A stretch of DNA of 64,000 nucleotides from Flavobacteriales bacterium ALC-1 (GCA_000171875.1 ABHI01000001.1:1065001-1129000), one strand, 5' to 3'. Shown: positions 43,560-53,237, counted from the stretch's first letter. A program made the numbers and translations. Notes: a model not told the origin generated them from the sequence alone.

Positions 43560-46500
43560 TTAGAATGTTAAATTAACGTTGAGTCCAATACTTCTAGTTG
43601 AAGGAAGTCCTAAAACATCTACTCCTTGTAACGCATTCCCTGTACTTAATGATACATTAGGATCGTGTGGTGCATCTTTATAAAAGAAAAACAAATTGTT
43701 CCCTACTAATGAGGCTTTAATTCTGTTGAAGAATGAATTTTCCCCAAGATTAAAGTTATAACCCACGGCAAATTCTGCTAACCTAACATTAGTTGCGCTA
43801 TAAATATACTCTCCCGTAAAACCATTTCTGCCTCCAGCAAGACCATAATATTGTTGAGCAGATAATGTAAATGGTGACCCATTTTGATCAACAACATTCA
43901 CATTACCATTAGATGTTTCTCTAGCTGAATTATTACTAAATCCTTCAACAATAGCTTCGGTCATACTCATAGTTTCTCCACCAAATTTTCCATCGATTAA
44001 GAAGTCTACTGTAAAGTTTTTGTATGTAAATGAGTTGTTCCAACCTAATGTGAAATCTGGATTTGCATTACCAACCTTAGTTAATCCATCTACAGTATTA
44101 TCATCATTCTGTTGTATTGAGTAAACCGGATTACCTGGGTCTGTGTTATCCACATCAATAATTGGTAAACCATTTGCGTCTCTTCTAACTACTTGTGCAT
44201 AAATATCACCAAAGGAACCTCCTTCAACAAGGTAAGACCCAAAAGTATTTACGCCTTTACCAGAAAGTGTAAAGAATTCTGGCTCAATTAAACCCTCTAA
44301 GACTTGACCATTATATATCTTTTCGACTTTGTTTTTGTTAGAAGCAAAGTTTACTCTAGTTGTCCATGTAAAATCTTCATTTTGAATTGGTATAGCATAA
44401 ATAGAGGCCTCAATACCTGTATTTGAAATTTCACCAGAGTTTAATCTCGCAGAAGGCGCACCAATTACAGCTACTGATGTAGCAAATTCATAATATTGAT
44501 CTACCGTTTTAGTATTATAATAACCTATATCAATACCATATCTATTATCATTGAATTTCCATTCTGTTCCAATCTCAAATGATTTTTGTCTTTCTGGCTT
44601 CGGTGTTGAACCAGGAAATGGTTTAACTTGAGTAACTATTGGTGAACCATCAAATTGTATTTGTCCGTTCGGATTAAGTTGATCTGCACCAAAACCATTT
44701 CCTACCTCAGCATAAGATGCTCTTAACTTAGCAAAAGATACATTTTCTGGTAATTCAAATAAATCACTTAAAATACCTGTTACACCAATTGATGGGTAAA
44801 AGAATGAATTATTCTCTGGTGGCAATGTAGAAGACCAGTCATTTCTTGCTGTTAAGTCAACAAATATATTATCATTAAATCCAATTGTTGCACTTGCAAA
44901 TATAGAATTTACACGAGTCTCAAATGAGTTCTGTCTGAAATTTGTAGTTGGCCCTCCATTAAAGTTTTGAAATGAAAATACGTTTGCAAATTGCAAATCA
45001 CCATTGGTTCCAGAATCACCATTAAACGATTCAGTAGTTGTTCGTGTTGTACTTGCTCCAACAATTGCATTAACCGAAATACCTTCATTAATTTGCGTAT
45101 TAATATTGGCGATAAGGTCACCATAATACTGTGTATAATCATTTTCAAATACAATATAACGACCATTTAATGGTGCAAGAGTCGCTTCAGTAGTAGCATA
45201 TATTTTTCTTTCATAATCTAATAATGACTTGTCATAAGTTCCTCTTGTTTGTAGAGACAACCAATCATTAATTTTAAAATCTAAACTTAAAGATGCTACT
45301 AATTTTCTATTGTTATCCTCTGATGCATTTCTATTGATAATCCAATATGGATTTTGTTCAATATCACTTGTACCTCTAAACCATCTTTGAGCCATAATAT
45401 TTCTATCAGAATCTAAAGATTCGAAATTCGAGTAATCAGATAATTGCTCTGTGTCTGACTGAAAAGCATAAGCCCCAACTAATGGGTTAAAATATAAACC
45501 AGAAATTGGTCTGTTTTTTATGTTTTGGGAAGATGCCATAACACTTGCATTCAATCTCAACTTACCATCAAAAAGCCTAGCAGTTTCTCTTACATTAATC
45601 GTATGCTGTTTTAATTTATTTGTTGGCAATACACCACTTGCAAAAGTATTACTATAAGAAAAATAGGTTTGCGCATTTTCTGTTCCACCAGATACAGATA
45701 GCGAATTTATATTTGTAACACCGCCATCTAAAAAATCATCTATATTACTTTGTGTCTCACCATTAAAATCCATAGCATATGCAGCACTATCAACAGTTAA
45801 GTTAGAAGAAAAATCAACTTTAAACTGTCCTGCACGTCCTTTTTTTGTTGTAATTAAAATTACACCATTTAAACCCGCACTACCATATAAAGCTGATGCA
45901 GAAGCCCCCTTTAATACAGTTAATGATTCAATATCATCAGGATTTATTAATGATAAAGCATCACCACCATCTCTATTACCACCATTAATATCACCAAAAG
46001 TAGTTCCTGGTTGACTAGACGATGGGTTTGATAAAGGAACACCGTCTACAACATATAAAGGCTGGTTGTTCCCAATAGATGAATTTCCTCTCAAAGTTAC
46101 TTTTACAGATCCTCCGGCACCAGAAGCGCTACGATTAATAGATAAACCAGCAACCTTTCCTGACAAGCTACTAACTGGGTTAGTCTGCTTTGCCTTATTT
46201 AATTCATCTGCATCAATATCTTGTGCAGAATAGGTTAGAGACTTTCGGCTCTTTTTAATCCCAAGAGCAGTTACCACTACCTCGCTTAAAGCTGTGGCAT
46301 CTTCAGCTAATTGGACATTAATTGTAGTAGAGTCTCCAATAGTAATCTCAACAGTTGTCATTCCTACATAAGAGAATGATAACACATCACCAACTGAAGC
46401 AGTTAGTGAATAATTACCATCAAAACCTGTTTGTGTACCATTGGTCGTTCCCTTAACTAATACACTTGCACCAGGAATTGGGGAACCATCAGCTTTTGAA

Positions 46501-46598
46501 GTTACTGTTCCCTGTATTTCTCTTTCTTGAGCAAAAGTTAATTGCGCTACGAATAGAAATAAAGAAAACAAGAAAAATCTTCGTAAATTTTGTTTCAT
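43560..46598 (-). CDS. SusC/RagA-family TonB-linked outer-membrane transporter
   Basis: A 1,012-residue TonB-dependent receptor. Signal peptide (ending LTFAQ), an N-terminal CarboxypepD_reg-like domain (about 25-110, IQGTVTSKADGSPIPGASVLVKG), a plug domain (about 115-250, with SSIGNNQPLYVVDGVPL and SLTVLKGASASALYG, the SusC signature) and a 22-strand barrel to the C-terminal NLTF. It imports oligosaccharides together with the SusD protein downstream. Divergent from the LytS/LytTR pair, which is the probable regulator since no ECF sigma, hybrid sensor or intact LacI lies beside it. Confidence 0.95.
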   Translation of the reverse strand: MKQNLRRFFLFSLFLFVAQLTFAQEREIQGTVTSKADGSPIPGASVLVKGTTNGTQTGFDGNYSLTASVGDVLSFSYVGMTTVEITIGDSTTINVQLAEDATALSEVVVTALGIKKSRKSLTYSAQDIDADELNKAKQTNPVSSLSGKVAGLSINRSASGAGGSVKVTLRGNSSIGNNQPLYVVDGVPLSNPSSSQPGTTFGDINGGNRDGGDALSLINPDDIESLTVLKGASASALYGSAGLNGVILITTKKGRAGQFKVDFSSNLTVDSAAYAMDFNGETQSNIDDFLDGGVTNINSLSVSGGTENAQTYFSYSNTFASGVLPTNKLKQHTINVRETARLFDGKLRLNASVMASSQNIKNRPISGLYFNPLVGAYAFQSDTEQLSDYSNFESLDSDRNIMAQRWFRGTSDIEQNPYWIINRNASEDNNRKLVASLSLDFKINDWLSLQTRGTYDKSLLDYERKIYATTEATLAPLNGRYIVFENDYTQYYGDLIANINTQINEGISVNAIVGASTTRTTTESFNGDSGTNGDLQFANVFSFQNFNGGPTTNFRQNSFETRVNSIFASATIGFNDNIFVDLTARNDWSSTLPPENNSFFYPSIGVTGILSDLFELPENVSFAKLRASYAEVGNGFGADQLNPNGQIQFDGSPIVTQVKPFPGSTPKPERQKSFEIGTEWKFNDNRYGIDIGYYNTKTVDQYYEFATSVAVIGAPSARLNSGEISNTGIEASIYAIPIQNEDFTWTTRVNFASNKNKVEKIYNGQVLEGLIEPEFFTLSGKGVNTFGSYLVEGGSFGDIYAQVVRRDANGLPIIDVDNTDPGNPVYSIQQNDDNTVDGLTKVGNANPDFTLGWNNSFTYKNFTVDFLIDGKFGGETMSMTEAIVEGFSNNSARETSNGNVNVVDQNGSPFTLSAQQYYGLAGGRNGFTGEYIYSATNVRLAEFAVGYNFNLGENSFFNRIKASLVGNNLFFFYKDAPHDPNVSLSTGNALQGVDVLGLPSTRSIGLNVNLTF

Positions 46599-46905
46599 AA
46601 TTTGATTGTTTAGTCATTTAATTAGCACAAAGTATTTAAACATATATTCGTTTTAAAAAAAAATATCTAAACGACATGATTTTAACTATAGACAGCAGCG
46701 AATTGCACATTAGTGATTTTGACAAATAAACAATTCATGATTTTATTGTTAATTAATTATTATATCACTAAAATTGTTGAGTAATTTTAAGATTTTAGTA
46801 ATTAAATTGCGGTTACTTTACTTTTAAACAAAAGAAATTGTTATCTCTATATTTATTAAAAACCCATACAACACCATACCTTTAAAATATCATGTTATTT
46901 TTTGG
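46599..46905. other. Intergenic region between susC and the sensor kinase
   Basis: About 300 bp of strongly AT-rich DNA between divergent units. It must hold the promoters of both, but no convincing TTG...TAnnTTTG pair was found in either direction and no long inverted or direct repeat stands out. The reading frame of the kinase remains open back to 46828, so the right part may be coding. Confidence 0.6.
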
Positions 46906-47889
46906 GTGAGCTTCTTTGTATTTAATGTTATACGATGGGGAAGTTATTATCATGACTATTGGTATTCTTTTAAATCTAATCTCGTTACTGTTACCATTGG
47001 GATGGCCTTGGCTTATGTTAACATCTATTATTTATTTCCTAAATATGTTTTAAGAAAAAAATATGCGAGTTATATTTTCTACTTTATTATTGCGCTCTGC
47101 ATTTTTTATGTCATAAGAACGGAGCTTATTTATCAATTTATAAATGAAAATGTTTGGCCAGAGTCTGAAACACCTCAAAATGCCTATTCTTTTAATCATA
47201 TAACAGTCGTTTTCTTAATTGGTATTTACGATGTTGCATTAGTAACTACAATTAAATTAACTGCTGATTGGATTTTTGAGAGAAAAAGAATAGAGGAGCT
47301 ACAAAAAACTCAATTAAGGACGGAATTAAACCTTTTAAAATCACAAATTCAACCACATTTCTTTTTTAATACATTAAACAATCTATATGCACTAGCAATA
47401 AGTAAATCTGATGATGCTCCTAGAGTAATTTTAAAACTCTCAGACATGATGCAATATGTATTATATGAGGTTAATAGTCCTAAAGTAACTTTATTACAAG
47501 AAATAAAGCATATTGATAATTATATAGATATTGAAAAAATGCGATTCAGTGATAGAATAGAGTCTGAACTTAACATCACTGGTGAAATTGAAGACGTACA
47601 GGTTCCCCCCTTATTATTTCTTTCTTTTGTAGAAAACTGCTTTAAACATGGATTAAAAGAAAACGATAATATTTTTATTAATATGAGCTTTAAAGTGATT
47701 GATAAAAAGTATTTAGAATTCATTCTTAAAAATAATTTTAATCCGAATGCAAGTAAGAATAATAAACAAGGAATTGGTTTAAATAATGCTAAAAGAAGAT
47801 TAAACCTTTTATTTTTAAACAACTACACAATGGAATCAAAAATAGAAGATGACACCTATATTTTATTTTTAAAAATCCCTATTCAATGA
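46906..47889 (+). CDS. LytS-type sensor histidine kinase
   Basis: Membrane sensor kinase of the His_kinase (LytS/YehU) class. Four hydrophobic helices fill about 1-125; the kinase part has QIQPHFFFNTLNNL with the phospho-acceptor His, the LSDMMQYVLYE segment and an ATPase domain with VENCFKHGLKEN and GIGLNNAKRRL. The earliest usual start in frame is GTG 46906, but the frame is open back to 46828 and the extra residues (LKYHVIFWVS...) look like a true N terminus without any ATG, so the start may be an unusual codon or a sequence error. It overlaps the regulator gene by 4 bp. Probable controller of the GlcNAc locus. Confidence 0.88.
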   Translation: MSFFVFNVIRWGSYYHDYWYSFKSNLVTVTIGMALAYVNIYYLFPKYVLRKKYASYIFYFIIALCIFYVIRTELIYQFINENVWPESETPQNAYSFNHITVVFLIGIYDVALVTTIKLTADWIFERKRIEELQKTQLRTELNLLKSQIQPHFFFNTLNNLYALAISKSDDAPRVILKLSDMMQYVLYEVNSPKVTLLQEIKHIDNYIDIEKMRFSDRIESELNITGEIEDVQVPPLLFLSFVENCFKHGLKENDNIFINMSFKVIDKKYLEFILKNNFNPNASKNNKQGIGLNNAKRRLNLLFLNNYTMESKIEDDTYILFLKIPIQ

Positions 47890-48602
47890 AAATTAAATGT
47901 GTTATAATAGATGATGAGCGATTAGCAATAGAGGTGATAGAAAATCATTTAAAGAATTTTGATCATGTCGAAGTCGTTGCCTCATTTGATAATCCGCTAA
48001 AAGCATATCCTCTTTTAGAGCAAGAAAAAATCGATGTTATTTTTCTTGATATAAATATGCCACAAATGACCGGTTTTTCTTTTATTGAAAATCTTAGTAA
48101 TAAACCCTTAATAGTTATTACTACTGCCTATAGAGAATATGCTGTAAAGAGTTTTGAATTAAGTGTGCTAGACTACCTTGTAAAGCCCATTCCTTTTAAT
48201 AGGTTTTTAAAAACAATGAATAAAGTTTACCAGCAGGTATATTTAAATAATGTAGGTGTTGATGTCACTTTACAACAAGAGCCTCATATATTTTTAAAGG
48301 TCAATAAAAAACTTGTCAAAGTAAATCTAAATGATATTCTCTTCATTGAAAGCTTAAAGGATTATATAAAGGTAATCACAACAATAGGAGACTATGTCGT
48401 CCACAAATCACTTACAGCCATTACGGAGGAGTTACCTCAATCTAGCTTTATACGGGTACATCGTTCTTATACAATTTCTATTAATAAAATTATTGCCTTA
48501 GAGGGTAATACTATTGAAATTTCAAATAAGAAAATTCCAATTGGTAGAAATTACCTTAAAAAAACAAAGGAGCGTATTTTTAATAGTGACACTAACAACT
48601 AA
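47886..48602 (+). CDS. LytTR-family response regulator
   Basis: A 238-residue regulator: receiver domain (about 1-120; IIDDERLA acidic pocket, FLDINMPQ with the phosphorylated Asp, TAYREYAVKSFELSVLDYLVKP) and a LytTR DNA-binding domain (about 135-235; FIRVHRSYTISINKI). It forms a pair with the preceding kinase through a 4-bp ATGA overlap. The sugar permease gene follows 22 bp later, which ties the pair to sugar uptake. Confidence 0.93.
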   Translation: MKIKCVIIDDERLAIEVIENHLKNFDHVEVVASFDNPLKAYPLLEQEKIDVIFLDINMPQMTGFSFIENLSNKPLIVITTAYREYAVKSFELSVLDYLVKPIPFNRFLKTMNKVYQQVYLNNVGVDVTLQQEPHIFLKVNKKLVKVNLNDILFIESLKDYIKVITTIGDYVVHKSLTAITEELPQSSFIRVHRSYTISINKIIALEGNTIEISNKKIPIGRNYLKKTKERIFNSDTNN

Positions 48603-48624
48603 CGTATAAATCTTAGACAAAAAA

Positions 48625-49947
48625 ATGAAAGAATCAATTTCTCAATCTAAAAACAGCACATTCATTCCAATTGCAATTATTGCTGGTTTATTCTTTGTTT
48701 TTGGGTTTGTTACATGGATTAATGGGGCTTTAATACCTTTTATGAAAACCATTAATGAATTAACAGATGCGCAATCCTATTTAGTAGCATCTGCATCTTA
48801 TATTTCATTTGTAGCTATGGCATTACCTGCATCATACATTATAAATAAAATAGGATTTAGAAAAGGCATGTCTTTAGGCTTAATTATAATGGCTTTAGGA
48901 GCACTAGTATTTATTCCAGCAGCAAACGCAAGAACCTACTGGGTGTTTTTATTAGGTATTTTTATTCAAGGAGCTGGAATGACATTATTACAAACGGCAT
49001 CTAACCCTTACATTACCATATTAGGACCAATAGAAAGTGCTGCAAAGCGTATCGCAATTATGGGTATAGCGAATAAAGTAGCTGGAGCACTTGGCTCAGT
49101 TATTTTTGGAGCCATTTTATTGTCAGGTATTGATGGTATGAAAGACAAATTAAGTACTGTTGATGTTACCGAAAAAGCAGGTATATTAAATACAATGGCT
49201 GATAGCGTGATTACACCTTATATTGTAATGGCTATCGTTTTATTTTTATTAGGTATCTTAATAAGAAAAGCTCCTTTACCACATGTAGAGGCAGCACCAA
49301 TTGAAGCATCTAAAACTGGTGAGAAATCTAAAACTAGTATTTTCCAATTTCCACATTTGTGGTTAGGTGTTTTAGCCTTATTTGTTTATGTTGGTGTGGA
49401 GGTTATAGCTGGAGATACAATAATATCTTATGGAATCGCATTAGATATTCCTGTTGATAGAGCAAAGTTTTTTACGCTGTTCACTTTAATGGCAATGGTT
49501 GCAACTTATGCTCTTGGTGTCTTTTTAATTCCGAAATACATTAGTCAGTCCCTAGCTTTAAAAGCCAGTGCTGTTTTAGGAATTATACTTTCGTTTTGCA
49601 TTATTTTTACAAGTGGTTTTACTTCTGTACTTTTTGTTGCCGCACTGGGTATTGCTAATGCTTTAGTTTGGCCAGCAATTTGGCCCTTGGCTTTAACTGG
49701 TTTGGGTAAATTCACAAAAACAGCTTCTGCATTGCTTATTATGGCTATTTCTGGAGGTGCTATACTTCCACCCCTCTATGGGGCTTTAGTTGACAATAAA
49801 AAGGAACAACTTCTTGCAAGTGGTATTGAAGAAATACCCGCTATGGCAGAAGCAGCTTCACACGGGTATTGGATTTTATTACCATGTTATATTATAATTC
49901 TATACTATGCTTTTTATGGTCATAAAGTTGGGCTTAAAAACAGTTAA
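48625..49947 (+). CDS. FucP/NagP-type sugar MFS permease
   Basis: Inner-membrane sugar:proton symporter, 440 residues, 12 helices. The N terminus (FVFGFVTWINGALIPFMKTINELT) and the FIQGAGMTLLQTASNPYITILGP segment are the signature of the FHS family that includes fucose, glucose/galactose and the GlcNAc permease NagP of marine bacteria. The neighbours (GH20, kinase, NagB) make GlcNAc the likely substrate. It lies 22 bp after the LytTR gene and 12 bp before the acetyltransferase gene. Confidence 0.9.
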   Translation: MKESISQSKNSTFIPIAIIAGLFFVFGFVTWINGALIPFMKTINELTDAQSYLVASASYISFVAMALPASYIINKIGFRKGMSLGLIIMALGALVFIPAANARTYWVFLLGIFIQGAGMTLLQTASNPYITILGPIESAAKRIAIMGIANKVAGALGSVIFGAILLSGIDGMKDKLSTVDVTEKAGILNTMADSVITPYIVMAIVLFLLGILIRKAPLPHVEAAPIEASKTGEKSKTSIFQFPHLWLGVLALFVYVGVEVIAGDTIISYGIALDIPVDRAKFFTLFTLMAMVATYALGVFLIPKYISQSLALKASAVLGIILSFCIIFTSGFTSVLFVAALGIANALVWPAIWPLALTGLGKFTKTASALLIMAISGGAILPPLYGALVDNKKEQLLASGIEEIPAMAEAASHGYWILLPCYIIILYYAFYGHKVGLKNS

Positions 49948-49959
49948 TCTCGTTTATGC

Positions 49960-51045
49960 ATGAGTGCTAGAATTGAATCTGTAGATATTTTAAGAGGGCT
50001 TACCATTTTAGCAATGATATTGGTAAACACACCTGGTACATGGGGTCACGTTTATACCCCTTTACGTCATGCTGAGTGGCATGGATTAACTCCAACCGAT
50101 TTAATATTTCCTTTCTTTTTATTTATAGTGGGCATTTCAATTTATTTTGCTTACAAGAACAAACCTAATACTAAACTTACTTATAAAAAAATTATAATTA
50201 GAAGCCTAAAACTTATTGGCCTGGGATTATTTTTAAATTTGTTTCTACCTCACTTTCCATTCTTTAATGATTTTGAAACGCATAGAATTCCTGGAGTTCT
50301 TCAAAGAATAGGACTTGTGTTTTTATTTTCATCCATACTATATCTTAATTGCAGCTGGAAAAGTTTAACTGCAATTGGAATTACAATCATCCTTGGGTAT
50401 TGGTTATGTCTTGGTTTTATTCCTTTTCAAGACGGAAGCCTACCAACTTTTGACAGAGCACCTAATAATTGGGCGAACTATATAGATCTAAATATTTTAG
50501 GGGAGCATATGTGGAAGACTGATTATGACCCTGAAGGCTTGATCAGTACTATTCCTGCTATTGCAACCTGCATCTCAGGAATCTTAATTGGTAAACTTTT
50601 AGATGGTCTTACTCATATTAAATATCTATTTATTACAGCTTTAGGATTTCTAATTTCTGGTTACATTTTAAATATTTGGTTTCCAACCAATAAAGCTATT
50701 TGGAGCAGTAGTTTTGTCTTAGTTACTAGTGGCTGGGCAACATTAATTTTAGCTGTTATATACTATTTAAAAGACATCAGAAAAATTGAGTTTGGTACTG
50801 TTTTTAAATATGTTGGTATGAATGCCATTACCATATATTTCTTGTCTAGTTTTTTTTCTAAATCAATGTACTTAACAAAGATTGGTAAGGACAGTAATAT
50901 ACATTCATATATATACCAAACATTATTTACTCAATCGTTTCTCTCCGAAAAATTCTCTTCGATGTTATATGCTATGGTTGTTGTACTTGTATATTTAGGG
51001 TTGGGCTACTTCCTTTATAAAAAGAAAATATTTATAAAAGTTTAA
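49960..51045 (+). CDS. HGSNAT-like membrane acetyltransferase (DUF5009 type)
   Basis: A 361-residue integral membrane protein with about ten helices. The N-terminal SVDILRGLTILAMILVN and the W-x-GLTPTDLIFPFFLFIVG segment, with a His in HAEWHG, match the heparan-alpha-glucosaminide N-acetyltransferase / DUF1624 family, in which this His is thought to carry the acetyl group across the membrane onto glucosamine. It stands directly after the sugar permease (12 bp). In a GlcNAc locus it may re-acetylate periplasmic glucosamine ends so that the GH20 enzyme, which needs the N-acetyl group, can act. Confidence 0.85.
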   Translation: MSARIESVDILRGLTILAMILVNTPGTWGHVYTPLRHAEWHGLTPTDLIFPFFLFIVGISIYFAYKNKPNTKLTYKKIIIRSLKLIGLGLFLNLFLPHFPFFNDFETHRIPGVLQRIGLVFLFSSILYLNCSWKSLTAIGITIILGYWLCLGFIPFQDGSLPTFDRAPNNWANYIDLNILGEHMWKTDYDPEGLISTIPAIATCISGILIGKLLDGLTHIKYLFITALGFLISGYILNIWFPTNKAIWSSSFVLVTSGWATLILAVIYYLKDIRKIEFGTVFKYVGMNAITIYFLSSFFSKSMYLTKIGKDSNIHSYIYQTLFTQSFLSEKFSSMLYAMVVVLVYLGLGYFLYKKKIFIKV

Positions 51046-51113
51046 AGAACACAATACTAGCATAAGCTTAAAATCAATGAACTTGTTTGAGCATGTGCTT
51101 TTGCTCAACAAAA

Positions 51114-51165
51114 AAACCTCAACAATCATTACGATTACTGAGGTTTAAAAGTGGTCCCACATGGA
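51114..51165 (-). other. tRNA-3'-end-like scar with terminator
   Basis: Minus strand: CATGTGGGACCAC (51151-51163) looks like the 3' acceptor end of a tRNA. It is followed by TTTTAAACCTCAG and a hairpin (AAACCTCA / TGAGGTTT with an inner AATC/GATT stem) ending in a T run at 51111-51116, the usual tRNA-plus-terminator ending in this group. No T-loop or anticodon arm precedes it, so no tRNA is encoded. It could be the duplicated half of an attachment site. Confidence 0.35.
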
Positions 51166-51234
51166 ATACTCTTAATTATTGTAATAAACCTATAAGTTAT
51201 TTTAAATCTTTATGATTTTTTTTATAGGTTTATT

Positions 51235-51957
51235 TTAATACTCAGTACTTACTGATTTTAAAAACGGTTTCATGTTATCTTTGTAATTGTTACCTATAGG
51301 TATCTCTATACGTCCTATTTCAATATCATTTTTTGTGTAAGCGGTTATCATATCGCTATTTACTATATATGAGCGGTGAACCCTTATAAATCTATTGTCA
51401 AGGCGTTCTACAAAAGCGGAAATACTTTCCTTTATCATCAATGTATCTGTTTGTAAATGGATTTTAATATAATCTCTAAAACTTTCTACATAAAGAATCT
51501 CATTGTAAATAACCTTAATTTGCTTTTTAGCTTTATTTACAAAAATGTATTCATTTTTATTTGATACAGATGTTGTATTGAAATGTTTTTTGCTCTCGTT
51601 AGTTTTTATATTCAAAAACTTTTGTGTAGCAGAAAAAAAGCGTTCAAAAAATATAGGCTTTAATAAGTAGTCTAATGCATTGAGTTCAAAACCATCCAAA
51701 GCATAATCGCGATGTGCCGTTGTAAAGATAACTTCTGGTTTTTGTGTTAAGTTTTTAAAAAAATCAGTACCTTTTAGTACAGGCATTTCAATGTCTAAGA
51801 ATATGAGGTCTATCTGTTTAGTGCTTAGCTTTGTACTAGCTTCAATTGCACTACTATAAGATGCAATAAGTTCAAATTCAGGAAGTTTTGCTATATAAGT
51901 TTCAATAAGTTCTCTTGCTAAAGGTTCATCATCAATAATTAAACAGTTGTAGCTCAT
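51235..51957 (-). CDS. LytTR-family response regulator
   Basis: A 240-residue regulator with a receiver domain (about 1-118; LIIDDEPLA, FLDIEMPVLKG with the phospho-Asp, ALDYLLKP) and LytTR domain (about 140-235; FIRVHRSYIVNSDMI). It is second in a two-gene unit, overlapping the kinase by 4 bp. The divergent outer-membrane receptor gene at 53238 is the natural target, with 222 bp in between. Confidence 0.93.
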   Translation of the reverse strand: MSYNCLIIDDEPLARELIETYIAKLPEFELIASYSSAIEASTKLSTKQIDLIFLDIEMPVLKGTDFFKNLTQKPEVIFTTAHRDYALDGFELNALDYLLKPIFFERFFSATQKFLNIKTNESKKHFNTTSVSNKNEYIFVNKAKKQIKVIYNEILYVESFRDYIKIHLQTDTLMIKESISAFVERLDNRFIRVHRSYIVNSDMITAYTKNDIEIGRIEIPIGNNYKDNMKPFLKSVSTEY

Positions 51958-53015
51958 ATCATATTCAATTTTAAACTAGCAGAAAATGATTGCAATTTAT
52001 TTTCAATATTTAAATCGTATGCTTTGGGATACAATAGCTCTAATTGTTTTTTAATGTTAATAAGCCCAATAGATTCTTTTTTTGAAACAGGATTTATTTG
52101 CTGCGGTTTAGAGTTTTCAACTTTAAATACTAATTGGTTATTGTTTTTAGAAATATTTATGTTTACTGTAGCAAGATTAATTTCATTGGATACACCATGC
52201 TTAAAAGCATTTTCAACAAATGTTAATAGAAGTAAGGGTGCTACTTTTTCATGACCTGTTATGTTTTTACTAAATGTAATTTTAACGCGGTCGCCATACC
52301 TTATTTTTTCTAGCGATAAATAATTATCTATAAGCTCTATTTCTTTGTTTAAAGAAACATAGGGTTGATTACAGCGATAAAGGATATAATCTAAAATTTC
52401 AGATAATTTTTGAATAACCTTTGGTGCATCGTCTGATTTTTTTAGCGTTAAAGCATATAAATTATTAAGAGTATTAAATAAAAAATGAGGGTTGAGTTGA
52501 TTTTTTAATGCTTTAAGTTCAGTACTCTTCTTTTGTTCGGTTAACTTAAGTAAACGTTGTTTTTCAACGTATAATTTAAATACTAATAATAACAAAGTTG
52601 GATAGAGTAAGTAAAGCGTTTTAAAAACAAACTCACCGATATTGGTTAATCTACCTACAAGGCTAGTGTCATTAAAACGCTTTAAATAATTTATATACGT
52701 TTTAGGAAATTCAATTTCAAAATAGTTTATATAAATCAATGTGCAAATGGTATAAAAAGCCAAAAGCGTAGCTATAAGTGCAATAACAAATGCTAATTGT
52801 TTTTGTTTGTTTAGCAAGTGTTTTAATAGTACCTCTATTATGATAAAAGCCATCAAAATTTGCAAAGTCACTCTTATACTAAATGTTATAAATAACTCCC
52901 ATTTAGTTTCGTAATACCAACTAGATGTTGAGGCTGAAAACGCAAATATTAATACCCCAAATACAACATATTTGAATTTTGAAACCTCTAAAAAACTCTG
53001 AATTTCTTGTAGCAT
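51954..53015 (-). CDS. LytS-type sensor histidine kinase
   Basis: A 353-residue membrane kinase: four hydrophobic helices (about 15-35, 45-65, 75-95, 130-150), then the phospho-acceptor region LNPHFLFNTLNNLYAL and an ATPase domain (LTFVENAFKHGV, GLINIKKQLELLYP). It overlaps the response regulator start by 4 bp. Stimulus unknown; the absence of a large sensor domain suggests a membrane or cell-envelope cue. Confidence 0.93.
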   Translation of the reverse strand: MLQEIQSFLEVSKFKYVVFGVLIFAFSASTSSWYYETKWELFITFSIRVTLQILMAFIIIEVLLKHLLNKQKQLAFVIALIATLLAFYTICTLIYINYFEIEFPKTYINYLKRFNDTSLVGRLTNIGEFVFKTLYLLYPTLLLLVFKLYVEKQRLLKLTEQKKSTELKALKNQLNPHFLFNTLNNLYALTLKKSDDAPKVIQKLSEILDYILYRCNQPYVSLNKEIELIDNYLSLEKIRYGDRVKITFSKNITGHEKVAPLLLLTFVENAFKHGVSNEINLATVNINISKNNNQLVFKVENSKPQQINPVSKKESIGLINIKKQLELLYPKAYDLNIENKLQSFSASLKLNMI

Positions 53016-53184
53016 GATTATTTTCTAATTGAACAAATGTAGCAAGCTCTCTTTTTAGATTTCAAAAAATTCTGTTAACAACGCTCTAGCGATGACAAAA
53101 ACTACTTTTCCATCGACTAATATATTTATCTATGGTTTTTAGCTCTATGACATAGCTTATCGCTTGACGGTCTATTTTAAAAAT

Positions 53185-53211
53185 TTGACACATTTTCTTG
53201 TTTTAGGTTTG
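53185..53211 (+). promoter_or_regulatory. Bacteroidota-type promoter of the outer-membrane receptor gene
   Basis: TTG at 53185-53187, 16 bases, then TAGGTTTG (53204-53211), an exact TAnnTTTG box, 26 bp before the ATG at 53238. The same 16-base spacing is found in the ribE promoter of this window, which supports both. Confidence 0.55.
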
Positions 53212-53237
53212 CACAAAATCTAAATAGTAATAACAAG

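Noticed and set aside
44909..45166. 85-codon frame inside susC
   Set aside because: It is a shifted-frame shadow of a strong coding sequence with no family resemblance.
46599..46905. Classical repeats or CRISPR-like structure in the susC/kinase gap
   Set aside because: Only AT-rich sequence without regular spacing or repeated units.
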